Assembly (NCBI RefSeq): GCF_013423485.1
Contig: NZ_JABFFR010000007.1
Location: 310,001-374,000 of the forward strand
Source: Azospirillum oleiclasticum
Lineage (GTDB): Bacteria; Pseudomonadota; Alphaproteobacteria; Azospirillales; Azospirillaceae
Length of the DNA: 64,000 bases
Direction of reading: 5' to 3'
The notes under the pieces were generated by a model. That model ran no database searches and was not told the DNA's origin. It saw nothing but the letters and a program-made list of their open reading frames with translations. Below, in pieces: positions 27,139 through 37,818 of the stretch; position 1 is the stretch's first letter, and each line of letters opens with the position of its first letter. Made by a program: the position numbers and the translations under genes.

Positions 27139-29451
27139 ATGCCGAGCACACGCCACCGGTGGACACGCGGGTTTGCCGCCGTCCTCCTTCTTCTGATCAC
27201 GCTGGCCGGCTGGCCCGCCGGTGCCCAGACGGTCCCGGCTGCGCCCGCTTCCGCACCCGCCACCACCCCGGCCGCCACCACGGCCACGGCCGGACCGACG
27301 GTCGAACAGCTCCAGGGCGTCGTCCGGACGCTTCAGGACGAGGCGGCGCGGGCCAAGCTGATCGAGCAGCTCCAGGCGATCATCACCGCCCAGCAGGCCG
27401 CCGCACCGGCCGCAACTCCCGGTGCCGCCGCCGACGACCGGCGCGACACGCTGGGTGGTCGGCTGCTGGGCTACGCCGCCGCGCGGGTGGAGGGGCTGAG
27501 CCACCAGCTCATCCAGGTCGCCAACGTCTTCGCGGACCTGCCGCGGGCCGCGGACTGGGCGGTGCGACAGGCCAAGGATCCCTCGGCGCGCGACCGCTGG
27601 GTGCAACTCCTGCAGACGCTCGGCATCATCCTGGTCGCCGGCTGGGCCATCGCGCGGGGCGTCGGGTGGTTGTTGGCGCGCCCGCGCAACGCGCTCAGCG
27701 CCCGCCAGCTCCGCTCCGTCCTCACCAAGCTGCCGTTCCTCCTGCTGCGCGCGGTGCTCGAACTGGCCCCGGTCGCGGCCTTCGCGGTGGTCGGCTACGG
27801 CGTCCTGTCGGTGGTCGACCCGCCGCAGCGCGTCCGGCTCGCCACGCTGGCTGTCGTCAACGCCTCGATCATCGTGCAGCTGCTCCTCCTGCTCACCCGC
27901 GTCGTGCTGTCGCCGTCGGCGCCAGGCCTCCGGCTGATCCGCATGGAGGACGAGACGGCGGCCTACGCCTATGTCTGGGCGCGCCGGCTCGCCTTCGCGG
28001 CGGTCTACGGCTACTTCCTGACGGAAGCCGCCTATGTGCTGGGTCTGCCGCTCGGTGCCTACGGGGCGATGATGAAGCTGCTGGGGCTGCTGATCGCCAC
28101 CATGCTGGTCATCCTCATCCTGCAGAACCGGGTGTCGGTGGCGGAATGGATGCGTGGCACCCCCCTGTCGGGCGACGGCGACCCGGCCGACACGGCGGAA
28201 CGGGAAGCGGAGGGGCGCGGTGCCGTGCTGCGCACGGCCCGTGCGCGGCTGGCCGACGTCTGGCACGTCATCGCCATCCTCTATGTGGTCGTGACCTTCG
28301 GCGTGTGGATGCTGAACGTGTATGGCGGGTTCGAGTATCTGGCCCGTGCCACCGGGCTGACGATCCTGATCGCGGCGGCGGCACGGTTGCTGGTCAACGG
28401 CATCGGGCGCGTTCTGCGGCGCGGCTTCCGCATCTCCGCCGAATACCGCGAGTCTTTCCCGCAGCTGGAGGAGCGGGCCAACCGCTACCTGCCGCTGCTG
28501 CACCGGGTGCTGAAGGCGGTCGTCTGGATCGTGGCGCTGCTGGCGATCCTCAATGTCTGGGGCGTCAACACGGTGGATTGGCTGGAATCGCCGGTCGGCC
28601 GCCGGGTGATCGGCAGCGGCGTGACGATCGCGTCGATGCTGGTGCTGGCCGTCATCGCCTGGGAGCTGGTCAGCGCGCTGATCGAGCGCTTCCTGTCGGA
28701 GACCGACCGGCACGGGGTGCGCATCGAGCGGTCGGCGCGCGTGCGCACGCTGCTGCCCCTGCTGCGCAACGCCTTCCTGGTGGTTCTGGTGACCGTGGTG
28801 GCGCTGATCACCCTGTCGGAGCTGGGCATGAACATCGCCCCGCTGCTGGCCGGTGCCGGCGTCGTCGGTCTGGCCGTCGGCTTCGGGTCGCAGACGCTGG
28901 TCAAGGACGTGATCACCGGCCTGTTCATCCTGTTCGAGGACACCATCTCCGTCGGCGATGTGGTGGATGTCGGCGGCGGGCATTCCGGCGTGGTGGAGGC
29001 CATCTCCATCCGCACCATCCGTCTGCGCGACACCGCCGGCAGCGTGCATTCCGTGCCCTTCAGCGCCGTCACCACGGTGAAGAACCTGACGAAGGACTTC
29101 TCCTTCGCCGTCTTCAACGTGTCGGTGGACTACAAGGAGGATCCGGACCGGGTGATCGAGGTGCTGCGCGAGATCGGCAGCGGCATGCAGGCCGATCCCG
29201 CCTTCGCCCGCGACCTCCTGGCCCCGCTGGAGGTCATGGGGCTCGACAAGCTGGCCGACTCCGGGATCGTCATCATGGCCCGATTCAAGACACGGCCGAT
29301 CAAGCAGTGGGGCATCGGGCGCGAGTTCAACCGGCGCATGAAAAAGCGCTTCGACGAGGTCGGCATCTCCATCCCCTACCCGCACATGCAGCTCGTGATG
29401 GCCGGTGGCGGCGACAAGGCGCTGGGGGAGGCGCTGAGCCAGGGGTCGTAA
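27139..29451 (+). CDS. MscS-family mechanosensitive channel, large form
   Basis: This 770-residue inner-membrane channel is much larger than E. coli MscS (286). A signal peptide (FAAVLLLLITLAGWPAGAQ) is followed by a Pro/Ala/Thr-rich linker, a coiled-coil region (EQLQGVVRTLQDEAARAKLIEQLQAI), a periplasmic part, about eight extra helices and a C-terminal MscS pore. The pore region shows IAPLLAGAGVVGLAVGFGSQTLVKDVITGLFILFEDT and the beta domain VGDVVDVGGGHSGVVEAISIRTIRLR. It opens under membrane tension and releases solutes during osmotic downshift. ATG 27139 places the signal peptide at the start. Confidence 0.88.
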   Translation: MPSTRHRWTRGFAAVLLLLITLAGWPAGAQTVPAAPASAPATTPAATTATAGPTVEQLQGVVRTLQDEAARAKLIEQLQAIITAQQAAAPAATPGAAADDRRDTLGGRLLGYAAARVEGLSHQLIQVANVFADLPRAADWAVRQAKDPSARDRWVQLLQTLGIILVAGWAIARGVGWLLARPRNALSARQLRSVLTKLPFLLLRAVLELAPVAAFAVVGYGVLSVVDPPQRVRLATLAVVNASIIVQLLLLLTRVVLSPSAPGLRLIRMEDETAAYAYVWARRLAFAAVYGYFLTEAAYVLGLPLGAYGAMMKLLGLLIATMLVILILQNRVSVAEWMRGTPLSGDGDPADTAEREAEGRGAVLRTARARLADVWHVIAILYVVVTFGVWMLNVYGGFEYLARATGLTILIAAAARLLVNGIGRVLRRGFRISAEYRESFPQLEERANRYLPLLHRVLKAVVWIVALLAILNVWGVNTVDWLESPVGRRVIGSGVTIASMLVLAVIAWELVSALIERFLSETDRHGVRIERSARVRTLLPLLRNAFLVVLVTVVALITLSELGMNIAPLLAGAGVVGLAVGFGSQTLVKDVITGLFILFEDTISVGDVVDVGGGHSGVVEAISIRTIRLRDTAGSVHSVPFSAVTTVKNLTKDFSFAVFNVSVDYKEDPDRVIEVLREIGSGMQADPAFARDLLAPLEVMGLDKLADSGIVIMARFKTRPIKQWGIGREFNRRMKKRFDEVGISIPYPHMQLVMAGGGDKALGEALSQGS

Positions 29452-29464
29452 GCGATCCGCAAGG

Positions 29465-29490
29465 ACCGGCCGCCTCACGGGGCGGCCGGT
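29465..29490. terminator. hairpin between convergent MscS and HD-GYP genes
   Basis: A 10-bp perfect GC-rich stem (29465-29474 with 29481-29490) has a six-base loop that contains the stop codon of the minus-strand gene. There is no T run, so it may be a Rho-assisted or merely structural element shared by the two ends. Confidence 0.45.
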
Positions 29491-31073
29491 GCCTCCTCTG
29501 CGGCGACCACGTCCAGGAAGGCGTCGACCACCCGCGGGTCGAAATGCCGGCCCGCCTCGCGGCGGATCAGATCCAGCACGGCGCCGCGGTCCCAGGCGTG
29601 CTTGTAGGGGCGGCGGTGCAGCAGCGCGTCGTACACATCGGCCACCGCCACGATGCGGCCCGACAGCGGGATGGCGTCGCCCTTCAGCCCCTGCGGGTAG
29701 CCGGTGCCGTCGAACTTCTCGTGATGGGATTCGGCGATCTCGGCGCCAAGCGAGAGGTAGTTGCGTCCCCCCACCATGCCGGCCGCCTCGCGCAGGATGC
29801 GGGCCCCCATGCCGGCGTGCTCGCGCATCACCCGCAACTCGTCCGGATCGAGGGCGCCGGGCTTGCGCAGGATGCTGTCGGGAATGCCGACCTTGCCAAC
29901 ATCGTGCAGCATGCTGGCGAGACCGATCTGGTCGCAGAACTGCTCGTCGGCGGCGTCGGGGAAGCTGCCGCGCGCCTGCAACTCGCGGGCGACCAGCGTG
30001 GCCCAGCGGCCGATGCGGCGGACATGGTCGCCGGTGACCTCGTCCTTGTACTCCGCCAGTTTGCCCAGGGCGTGCACGGTCGCCCGCTGGGCCTCCTGGA
30101 GCCGCTCGTAGAGGTGGATGTTGTCGAAACCGATGGCGACCGTCGTGCAGAACAGCGCGATCAGCCGGCGGTCGGTTTCGTCCAGCGGCCTGTGCCCCTG
30201 GACGTACAGGGCGCCCGGCGCGCCGCTGCGCGCCCGGAAGAGCAGGACCGACCAGTCCGGCCCGTGCCGGCCGCCGCGTTCGGCGAAGGCCTGCGCGACG
30301 GCGTCCAGCGCGTCCGCATCCAGCGCCCCCGCATCCAGCGCGTCGGCCAGCGGGCGGCCGTCCAGGCCGGCAAAGACGCCCGATCCGGTCACCGCCAGCG
30401 GCACCCCCGCTCCGTCCGGGCCGGCGGTGCACAGCAGCGTTCCCTGGGCGTGCTGGAACAGCGCCGCGACGTGCGTCATCACGCCGTCCAGGAAGGCGTC
30501 GCGCGTCCGCCGCTCGAACAGGGTGAGCGAGGCGTCGACGATGCGCTCCAGCCCGCGGCGGCCATGCTCGATGGTGGAGATGTGCTGGTAGGAGCGCAGC
30601 GCCGCCACCGTGGCGGTGAACAGCTTCTGCGCCGTCAGCTCGCTCTTGGCCTTGTAGTCGTTGATGTCGTAATCGACGATCACCTGCCGCTCCGGCGCCT
30701 GCCCCGGCTGGCCGGTGCGCAGGATGATGCGGACCTGGTGGTCGCCCAGCTCCTCCCGGATGAAGCGGACCAGCTTCAGGCCGGCGTCGTCGGTCTCCAT
30801 CACCACGTCGAGCAGGATGGCGGCGACGTCGTCGTGGGCGCGCAGCAGCGCCCGTGCCTCCGACGCCGAATGGGCGGAGAGGAAGACCATGGGCCGCCCC
30901 TCGAACAGCACGTCGCCCATGACGACCCGCGTGATCGCGTGGACTTCCGAATCATCATCGACGATGAGGATCTTCCATGGCGACAGCGAAACCTCGTCCG
31001 CCGCGGGGATCCGTTCCGGTTCCTCCTCCGCGAACAACAGCTCGTCGTCGTCGCCGTGATCGGGCTCGGCCAT
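29475..31073 (-). CDS. response regulator with DUF3369 and HD-GYP domains
   Basis: This 532-residue protein has a receiver domain near residues 33-160 (ILIVDDDSEVHAITRVV and the phospho-acceptor in AILLDVVMET), a DUF3369 GAF-like middle domain (IEHGRRGLERIVDASLTLFE onward) and a C-terminal HD-GYP domain near 330-500. The HD-GYP motifs are HDVGKVGIPD and HHEKFDGTGYPQGLKGD, so it should hydrolyse cyclic di-GMP. An acidic N-terminal tail precedes the receiver. It ends next to the MscS-type gene on the opposite strand. Its cognate kinase is unknown; the nearby hybrid kinase already has a receiver. Confidence 0.93.
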   Translation of the reverse strand: MAEPDHGDDDELLFAEEEPERIPAADEVSLSPWKILIVDDDSEVHAITRVVMGDVLFEGRPMVFLSAHSASEARALLRAHDDVAAILLDVVMETDDAGLKLVRFIREELGDHQVRIILRTGQPGQAPERQVIVDYDINDYKAKSELTAQKLFTATVAALRSYQHISTIEHGRRGLERIVDASLTLFERRTRDAFLDGVMTHVAALFQHAQGTLLCTAGPDGAGVPLAVTGSGVFAGLDGRPLADALDAGALDADALDAVAQAFAERGGRHGPDWSVLLFRARSGAPGALYVQGHRPLDETDRRLIALFCTTVAIGFDNIHLYERLQEAQRATVHALGKLAEYKDEVTGDHVRRIGRWATLVARELQARGSFPDAADEQFCDQIGLASMLHDVGKVGIPDSILRKPGALDPDELRVMREHAGMGARILREAAGMVGGRNYLSLGAEIAESHHEKFDGTGYPQGLKGDAIPLSGRIVAVADVYDALLHRRPYKHAWDRGAVLDLIRREAGRHFDPRVVDAFLDVVAAEEAPAAP

Positions 31074-31298
31074 CGGGGCCCTGCTCCATTCGATGCGCGC
31101 GGTCGAATGTCCGGTGCGTTAGCACAAATGTCAACAACGCCCACGGGAACTCATCCCGAAATGGGCACCCCGACTGTTCCTCCGGTTTTAACCTTGAAGG
31201 GCTTGCCGTCGTCACGGACGGGGCGTGTTATGGGGCCGCGTCGCGCGGACCGGCGCCGGCAGACCGGCGGGCAACGGCGCATGCGAAGGAGACGCCGC

Positions 31299-32003
31299 AT
31301 GATACCCGAACCTTGGGACATCGAGTCGCGGCGCAACGCGATGCAGACGGCGCAATGGCTGCTGGAGACGGGGGCGGTGCGCTACGACCCGCAGAACCCC
31401 TGCCGGCACGGATCGGGGCTGGTCAGCCCGCTGCATGTGGAGGGTCGGCTCCTGCTGTCGCACCCCGGCACGCGCGGCGGCGTGATCCGCCTGGCGCTCC
31501 GGATGATCGAGGAGGAGGTCACCGACGCGCGGCTGGACGCGGTCGCCGCCGCGGAGGGGGCCGGCGTGCCCTTCGCCACACTGATCGCCGACCGGCTGGG
31601 CCTGCCGCTGGTCTTCGTGCGCAAGGAAGGGCGTGAGCCGTGCTCCTACAAGGACCGGCTGGAAGGGCCGGTCGAGCCCGGCTGGAACCTGCTGCTGGTC
31701 GAGCAGCTCGCCACCGACGGCCACCGCAAGGCCCGCTTCGCCGAGCCCCTGACACAGGCCGGCTGCCGGGTGGCGCACGCCTTCGTGCTGTTCCAGTACG
31801 GCATCTTCGACGCGATCCACGACCATCTGGCGAAGCTGGGCATCACGCTGCACGCGCTGTGCACCTGGTGGGACATACTGGACGCGGCGGCGGCCGGCCA
31901 TTTCCTCGACGCCCGCGCCCAGGCGGAGATCGAGGCCTTCCTGGCCGACCCGCGGCGCTGGACGGCGGACCACACGACGCGGTCCGCCAGCAACGCGGCC
32001 TGA
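31299..32003 (+). CDS. orotate-phosphoribosyltransferase-like protein, atypical PRPP loop
   Basis: This 234-residue protein resembles the PyrE fold (LLETGAVRYDPQNPCRHGSGLVSP; LDAVAAAEGAGVPFATLIADRLGLPLVFVRKEG). However, the PRPP-binding loop, usually with two adjacent acidic residues (VIDD or VVED), reads LLLVEQLATDGH at residues 131-142: E135 is kept but the second acid is Gln136. It also carries a longer tail. It may be a paralog with altered activity or a regulator rather than the pyrimidine enzyme. ATG 31299 follows GAAGGAGACG; ATG 31281 upstream would add MRRRRR. Its neighbours give no pathway clue. Confidence 0.72.
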   Translation: MIPEPWDIESRRNAMQTAQWLLETGAVRYDPQNPCRHGSGLVSPLHVEGRLLLSHPGTRGGVIRLALRMIEEEVTDARLDAVAAAEGAGVPFATLIADRLGLPLVFVRKEGREPCSYKDRLEGPVEPGWNLLLVEQLATDGHRKARFAEPLTQAGCRVAHAFVLFQYGIFDAIHDHLAKLGITLHALCTWWDILDAAAAGHFLDARAQAEIEAFLADPRRWTADHTTRSASNAA

Positions 32004-32012
32004 TCCGGCCGT

Positions 32013-33797
32013 CTACTTGCCGACCGCGTGCACCGGTTTCCCGGACGCGGCCGGCACCCGCCCGCGCGCGGTCGCGAGCGCGGCGGCGAAGGGCAGGGCG
32101 AGCAGCAGCTGGAGCGCCGCCCAGGACAGCGCCTCCAGGTTCGGCTGGCTCCAGTCCACCTCATGCAATGCCTCCATGAAGGGAAGCTGCCCGTAGATCA
32201 GCGACTCCAGCGGCACGAAGCCCTCGGCGATCACGGTGCCGGCGGCACCGGCCAGCAGGAGTGCCGCCAGCACCGCCTCCACCCGCAGGCGTCCGGAGGG
32301 CGTACCCGCCGGCACCGCGGCGGTGAACAGCGACCCGGCGGCGAAGGCCGCCACCGGTGCCGTCCCGTCCGGCCGGCGCACCGCGCGCGCCGCACCCAGC
32401 ACTAGCAGCCCGACCGCAGGGATCACCATGTCGGGGTTGGGGAAGTCGCGGTAGCGGCCATCGACGATGATCAGGATCGACCACACCGCGGCCAGCCCGG
32501 CCAGCGCCAGCGCCGCCACGGCGCCTGCCCGCTCAAGCCCGCCGGCCCCGGCGAAGGCGCCGACCGGCAGCAGCGGGCCGCGCTCCGGCCCCCGCGCGGC
32601 GAGCGTGCGGTGCACGGCCGCCGTCAGCGCCACCGCCAGCACCGCCTCCGCCGCCAGCATGGCGTAGCCGAGCGTCACGTCCTGCCAGTAGTAGTTCCAG
32701 TGCAGAGCCCGGTCGAGGGCGCGCACGAAGGCGCTGCCGAGCCCCAGCCCCAGCGCCGCCAGAAGGGCGGTGCCGCCGGTGGACAGGCCGGCCGCGGCAC
32801 GCCCCACGACGGCGAACAGCGCGAGCCCCAGCCCGGTGGCGGCGGCGAACAGCGTCGGCCATTGCGGGTTTTCCACGACGGGCCCGGCCAGCGAGAATTT
32901 GGCCTGCCGGTCCACGGAGTAGAGACCCCAGTGACCACCGACCGTGCCTTCCAGCTTCTGCTTCCAGTTCTGGTCGAAGGCCTCGATCACGTTGTAGTCG
33001 AAGCCCTCCTGCTGCGCCAAACGGACGAAGCCGTTGACGAAGGTCGCCTTCTCGACCAGCCCGGTGACGGCGGCCCCGCGCGACCGCCCGGCGGTTGGCC
33101 ACCCCGTCTCCCCCACCAGGATCGGCTTGCCGGGGAAACGCTGGGCGATGATGCGGTAGGATGTGCGGATGCGCTCCTGCGCGCCCGCCACGCTGGCCGG
33201 CACATCCTCCCAATAGGGCAGCAGGTGGATGGTCAGGTAATCGACATGGTCGGCGATCTGCGGGTACTTCAGCCACCATTCCCACACGTCGGCGTAGGAC
33301 ACCGGCTGCTTGACCGCCGCCTTCACCCGGTCGATGTAGCCGGCGACCTGGTCGGCCGTCAGCTCGCGCCGCAGCAGAACCTCGTTGCCGACGATCACGC
33401 GGGTGATCACGTCCGGATAGCGGTTCGCCAGATCGATGAGAGCGGTGACCTCCAGCTCGTTGCGGTCCAGCTCGCTGGACAGCCAGGCGCCCATGGTGAC
33501 CTTCAGCCCGTGCTTGCGCGCAAGCTCCGGCACCACCTCCAGCCCCTCGCCGGAGGTGTAGGTGCGGACACCCGCCACCTGCGGCGCGATGGCCGCCAGA
33601 TCCTCGTCGATCTGCGCCGGCGTGGGGAAGCTCTTGGTCAGCGGGCTCTGCCCGTCGCGGAAGGGGGCGAAGGACACGCTGGTCAGCTTGCCGCCGGGCG
33701 GCGCTTCGAGCGGCACCGGCCGGTTGGGAAGCCACCACACGGCAAGGTTCGCGAGGCCGGCCACGAGAAGCACGGCAAGAATCGTCAGAATGCGCAT
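32013..33797 (-). CDS. membrane GH17-type beta-1,3-glucanase/transglycosylase
   Basis: This 594-residue protein begins with one helix (MRILTILAVLLVAGLANLAVWW) and an extracytoplasmic GH17-like catalytic domain to about residue 295. The likely proton donor is in ITRVIVGNEVLLRREL and the nucleophile in ILVGETGWPTAG, the two GH17 glutamates. After PVVENPQWP come about eight membrane helices, as in NdvC-like proteins of alphaproteobacteria that act on cyclic beta-1,3/1,6 glucans. ATG 33797 is chosen for the helix start; the longer frame to 33857 is less likely. Glucan modification at the cell surface is inferred. Confidence 0.85.
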   Translation of the reverse strand: MRILTILAVLLVAGLANLAVWWLPNRPVPLEAPPGGKLTSVSFAPFRDGQSPLTKSFPTPAQIDEDLAAIAPQVAGVRTYTSGEGLEVVPELARKHGLKVTMGAWLSSELDRNELEVTALIDLANRYPDVITRVIVGNEVLLRRELTADQVAGYIDRVKAAVKQPVSYADVWEWWLKYPQIADHVDYLTIHLLPYWEDVPASVAGAQERIRTSYRIIAQRFPGKPILVGETGWPTAGRSRGAAVTGLVEKATFVNGFVRLAQQEGFDYNVIEAFDQNWKQKLEGTVGGHWGLYSVDRQAKFSLAGPVVENPQWPTLFAAATGLGLALFAVVGRAAAGLSTGGTALLAALGLGLGSAFVRALDRALHWNYYWQDVTLGYAMLAAEAVLAVALTAAVHRTLAARGPERGPLLPVGAFAGAGGLERAGAVAALALAGLAAVWSILIIVDGRYRDFPNPDMVIPAVGLLVLGAARAVRRPDGTAPVAAFAAGSLFTAAVPAGTPSGRLRVEAVLAALLLAGAAGTVIAEGFVPLESLIYGQLPFMEALHEVDWSQPNLEALSWAALQLLLALPFAAALATARGRVPAASGKPVHAVGK

Positions 33798-34122
33798 GGG
33801 TCCCGGAAAATCCGCTGCAAACAGGGAGGCCGCGTACCCTACCCCAACGCGGGGCAAAAGAAAGGGGCGGCGCGTGGTTCACGGGGAACCGCCGCGCACG
33901 CCCCGTTCAGGTCCCTCACGGGCAGGTTGGAACGTGCCATCGTCCACAGGCATGAACGCGGGGGCCGCGGGATTATTCCGGACGGCGCGTTCCGTTGCCG
34001 CATCCGCCGCAGCGATGTTGTCAAACCCGAATTGCCAGCTTACTCAGGCGTGTGTCGCATGAACCGCACGGCGTGGTGCGTTCCGGCCATCGCCAACGGC
34101 CGGCACCCGGGGAGGCAGCCGC
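33798..34122. other. intergenic region between GH17 and methyltransferase-like genes
   Basis: This 325-bp gap is divergent promoter space. GC content falls only slightly. I found no terminator or recognised operator, and the frames that cross it look like chance frames rich in Arg and Pro. Confidence 0.4.
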
Positions 34123-34725
34123 ATGGGAGACGGATTCGGGGGCGGTGCCATTTTCAACAGGGCGTCGCCGTCTAGCCACAAGTCCTGCGTTGATCGGATA
34201 ATCGCCGGGTATTTGCGGCCCGGGCAGCCTGCCCGAATCCTGGACGTCGGCGGCACCGACCGGGGTTTTCGCCGCCGCGCGACCCTGCCACCCAAGAGCC
34301 GGGTCGTCATCGCCAATCCAGAGGTCGGCGTCGGCGCCGACTACGATTACGTCCACCTGATCCCGCCGAAGGAAGGCAACTTCGACCTCGCCATGATCTT
34401 CGGCGTGATGATGTACATGGAACGCGATAGCCTTCTGACGCTGCTTCGCAATGTGCGGCAGCGGTTGCGCGGCGGCGGCATTCTGCTGGTCGCCGAGCCC
34501 GACCCGAAATCCGTCTCCGGCTATTTCGACGCCGGTCTGAAGAAGATCGGCCACTCCGTCCTGAACACGCGGAAGTTCATCTTTTACTCGAAGGCGGACA
34601 CGACGGCATTGCTGCTGGAGGCAGGCTTCGGTGAAACCCGCGAGCGCGATGACCTGAGACCCAGCCTCGTGCTGCCGCCCTACTACGTCATCGCGGCGAA
34701 GAACGGCGAGAGCGGACGGCGTTAG
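34123..34725 (+). CDS. SAM-dependent methyltransferase-like protein
   Basis: This 200-residue protein looks like a diverged class I methyltransferase. A SAM-binding-type motif I is at about residues 38-50 (ARILDVGGTDRGFRR), motif II-like VVIANPEVGVGADYDYV follows, and FDLAMIFGVMMYMERDSLLTLL plus LRGGGILLVAEPDP fit motifs IV-VI. The glycines of motif I are fewer than usual (DVGGTD in place of DxGxGxG). The N-terminus (GDGFGGGAIFNRA) may be flexible. It stands alone; the substrate is unknown. A leaderless or non-enzymatic paralog is also possible. Confidence 0.6.
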   Translation: MGDGFGGGAIFNRASPSSHKSCVDRIIAGYLRPGQPARILDVGGTDRGFRRRATLPPKSRVVIANPEVGVGADYDYVHLIPPKEGNFDLAMIFGVMMYMERDSLLTLLRNVRQRLRGGGILLVAEPDPKSVSGYFDAGLKKIGHSVLNTRKFIFYSKADTTALLLEAGFGETRERDDLRPSLVLPPYYVIAAKNGESGRR

Positions 34726-34753
34726 AGGTGCCCCGCCGAACGGCGGCGCCGCC

Positions 34754-36193
34754 TCACCCCGGCGGCGCGAACAGGTAGGGCGACAGGCCGCGCAGGTTCT
34801 CGTCCACGATCAGCCGGTGGCTGAGCGGCGGGAAGGCGCGCTGGGAGCAGTCGAGCCGCGGGCACAGGCGGCAGTTGACGCCGATGGGGGTGGCGGTGTC
34901 GGTGGCCGACAGGTCGGTGCCGTCGGCGTAGACGACCTGGGACGCGTGGTCCACGTCGCAGCCCAGCCCGATGGCGAAGAGCTGCGGCGGGCTGCGGTAG
35001 CCGCCGCCGGCCTTCACCACCGTGCGGGCGAGGCAGAAATAGGCGGTGCCGTCCGGCATCTGGGCGAGCTGGGTGTGCACCTTGCCCGGCGTGCGGAAGG
35101 CCTCGTAGACGACCCAGCGCGGGCAACCGCCGCCGAAGCGGGCGAAGTGGAATCCGGCCCCGGAGAAGCGCTTGGACACGTTGCCGGCGCTGTCCACCCG
35201 CAGCAGGAAGAAGGGCACGCCGCGCGTCCCCGGCCTCTGCAGCGTGGTCAGCCGGTGGCAGACCTGCTCGAAGGAGGCGTCGAAGCGCCGCCGCAGGATC
35301 TCGATGTCGTAACGGACCTGGGTCGCCGCATCCAGGAAGCGGCCATACGGCATCATCACCGCGCCGGCGAAATAGTTGGCGAGCCCGATGCGGGCGAGGC
35401 GCCGCGCCTCGTCGCCGGTCAGGCTGGCGGAATCCACGACGCGGTTCAGCAGGTCGCGGTGGCGCACCAGCGCGATCTGGGCGGCGAGCTGGAAGTTGCG
35501 GCCGCTGGGGGCCAGCATCTCCGACAGCAGGATGCGCTTGCTGTGGCGGTCGAAGCGGCGCACGGCATAGCCCATCACGTCCGACGGCAGCAGCCGCACC
35601 CGCACCCCGGCGTTGTGGCGCAGCCAGTCGGTCAGGCCGCGGTAAAGGTCGCCCTGCTCCAGCTTGCCCTCCTCCCACAAGGCCTCGGCCGCCTCTTCCA
35701 GCTCGGGGAAGTGGTTGTTGCCGGCATGGAACAGCTCGCGCACCGCGTCCACCGGGAAGGCGGCGTTGTGGACGAGGTGGGGGCCTTCGCGGTCGGTGCG
35801 TTCGGCCGCCGCCTGCACCTCGTCGCGCTGTTCGCGGAAGGCGCGGTAGAGGGCGACCACCGCCTGGCCAAGCGTCGGGGCGACGGCCGCCAGCTCCTTG
35901 AAGTCCTGGTTCTTGATGTCGTTGCCGTCGAACAGCGGGTCGGCGAAGACCTCGCGCAGCCCGGCGACCAGCCGGCTCTCCTCGTCCTCGGCGAAGGACT
36001 GGAGGTCGACGCCGAAGCCTTGCCCCAGCTTCAGCAGCAGGGGCACGGTGACCGGGCGCTGGTTGTGCTCGATCAGGTTCAGGTAGCTGGGCGAGATGCC
36101 GAGCTGGTCGGCCATCTGCGCCTGGGTCAGCCCATGGTCGCGGCGCAGCCGCCGCACCTTGGCCCCCAGCATCGCCTTCTTGTCCATCCGCAT
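34754..36193 (-). CDS. ScfR/RamB-type transcriptional regulator (XRE HTH, short-chain acyl-CoA sensing family)
   Basis: This 479-residue regulator has an N-terminal XRE helix-turn-helix at about residues 8-70 ([31 protein letters not shown]), a middle peptidase-like domain in the same family ([35 protein letters not shown]) and a C-terminal acyl-CoA-binding region ending in a cysteine cluster ([17 protein letters not shown]). RamB and ScfR proteins control glyoxylate and short-chain acyl metabolism in response to acyl-CoA. It is divergent from aceA across a gap with four TTTACAAAC boxes, so it probably regulates aceA and itself. GTG 36196, ATG 36193 and ATG 36187 are all possible starts. Confidence 0.88.
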   Translation of the reverse strand: MRMDKKAMLGAKVRRLRRDHGLTQAQMADQLGISPSYLNLIEHNQRPVTVPLLLKLGQGFGVDLQSFAEDEESRLVAGLREVFADPLFDGNDIKNQDFKELAAVAPTLGQAVVALYRAFREQRDEVQAAAERTDREGPHLVHNAAFPVDAVRELFHAGNNHFPELEEAAEALWEEGKLEQGDLYRGLTDWLRHNAGVRVRLLPSDVMGYAVRRFDRHSKRILLSEMLAPSGRNFQLAAQIALVRHRDLLNRVVDSASLTGDEARRLARIGLANYFAGAVMMPYGRFLDAATQVRYDIEILRRRFDASFEQVCHRLTTLQRPGTRGVPFFLLRVDSAGNVSKRFSGAGFHFARFGGGCPRWVVYEAFRTPGKVHTQLAQMPDGTAYFCLARTVVKAGGGYRSPPQLFAIGLGCDVDHASQVVYADGTDLSATDTATPIGVNCRLCPRLDCSQRAFPPLSHRLIVDENLRGLSPYLFAPPG

Positions 36194-36208
36194 CACCCGC
36201 GGCCGGGA

Positions 36209-36274
36209 TTTACAAACTTTACCGCTTTACAAACGGCAGCTCGTCAGACTTTACAAACAGACCACTTTACAAAC
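36209..36274. promoter_or_regulatory. four TTTACAAAC boxes between scfR-like gene and aceA
   Basis: Direct copies of TTTACAAAC start at 36209, 36226, 36250 and 36266. Spacing is 17, 24 and 16 bases, so the pairs 1-2 and 3-4 are each about 1.5 turns apart. A sequence of this type resembles the AAACTTTGCAAA-like sites bound by RamB. They lie within the leader/promoter of the regulator and 100-170 bp before aceA, fitting operators for a RamB/ScfR-type protein. Binding is inferred. Confidence 0.78.
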
Positions 36275-36377
36275 AAGCACTTATTGCCGACCGGGCATCC
36301 CCGTCGTTACCTTCACATCAGCGCTGCACCGCGGCAAACGCGGGGCGACAACGGAACGAACGAAGGGGACCACTCCG

Positions 36378-37655
<1,278 letters not shown>

Positions 37656-37700
37656 TCTGAGTTTCTTTGCTGTTGTCCACTGTTTGGCTGACAAAACTGC

Positions 37701-37732
37701 ACGGCCGGGGATCGTTCCCCGGCCGTTTTTTT
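37701..37732 (+). terminator. rho-independent terminator of aceA
   Basis: An 11-bp perfect stem (37701-37711 with 37716-37726), a four-base TCGT loop and a run of seven T make this a textbook terminator 45 bp after aceA. Confidence 0.93.
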
Positions 37733-37818
37733 GTGCCCGGTGTGGTGGCGACAAAAGAGTTTGCTAACGTTTCGATGGCAAACTGATGGTGATACGTCGG
37801 ATGCCGGAGGAGGTCGCC

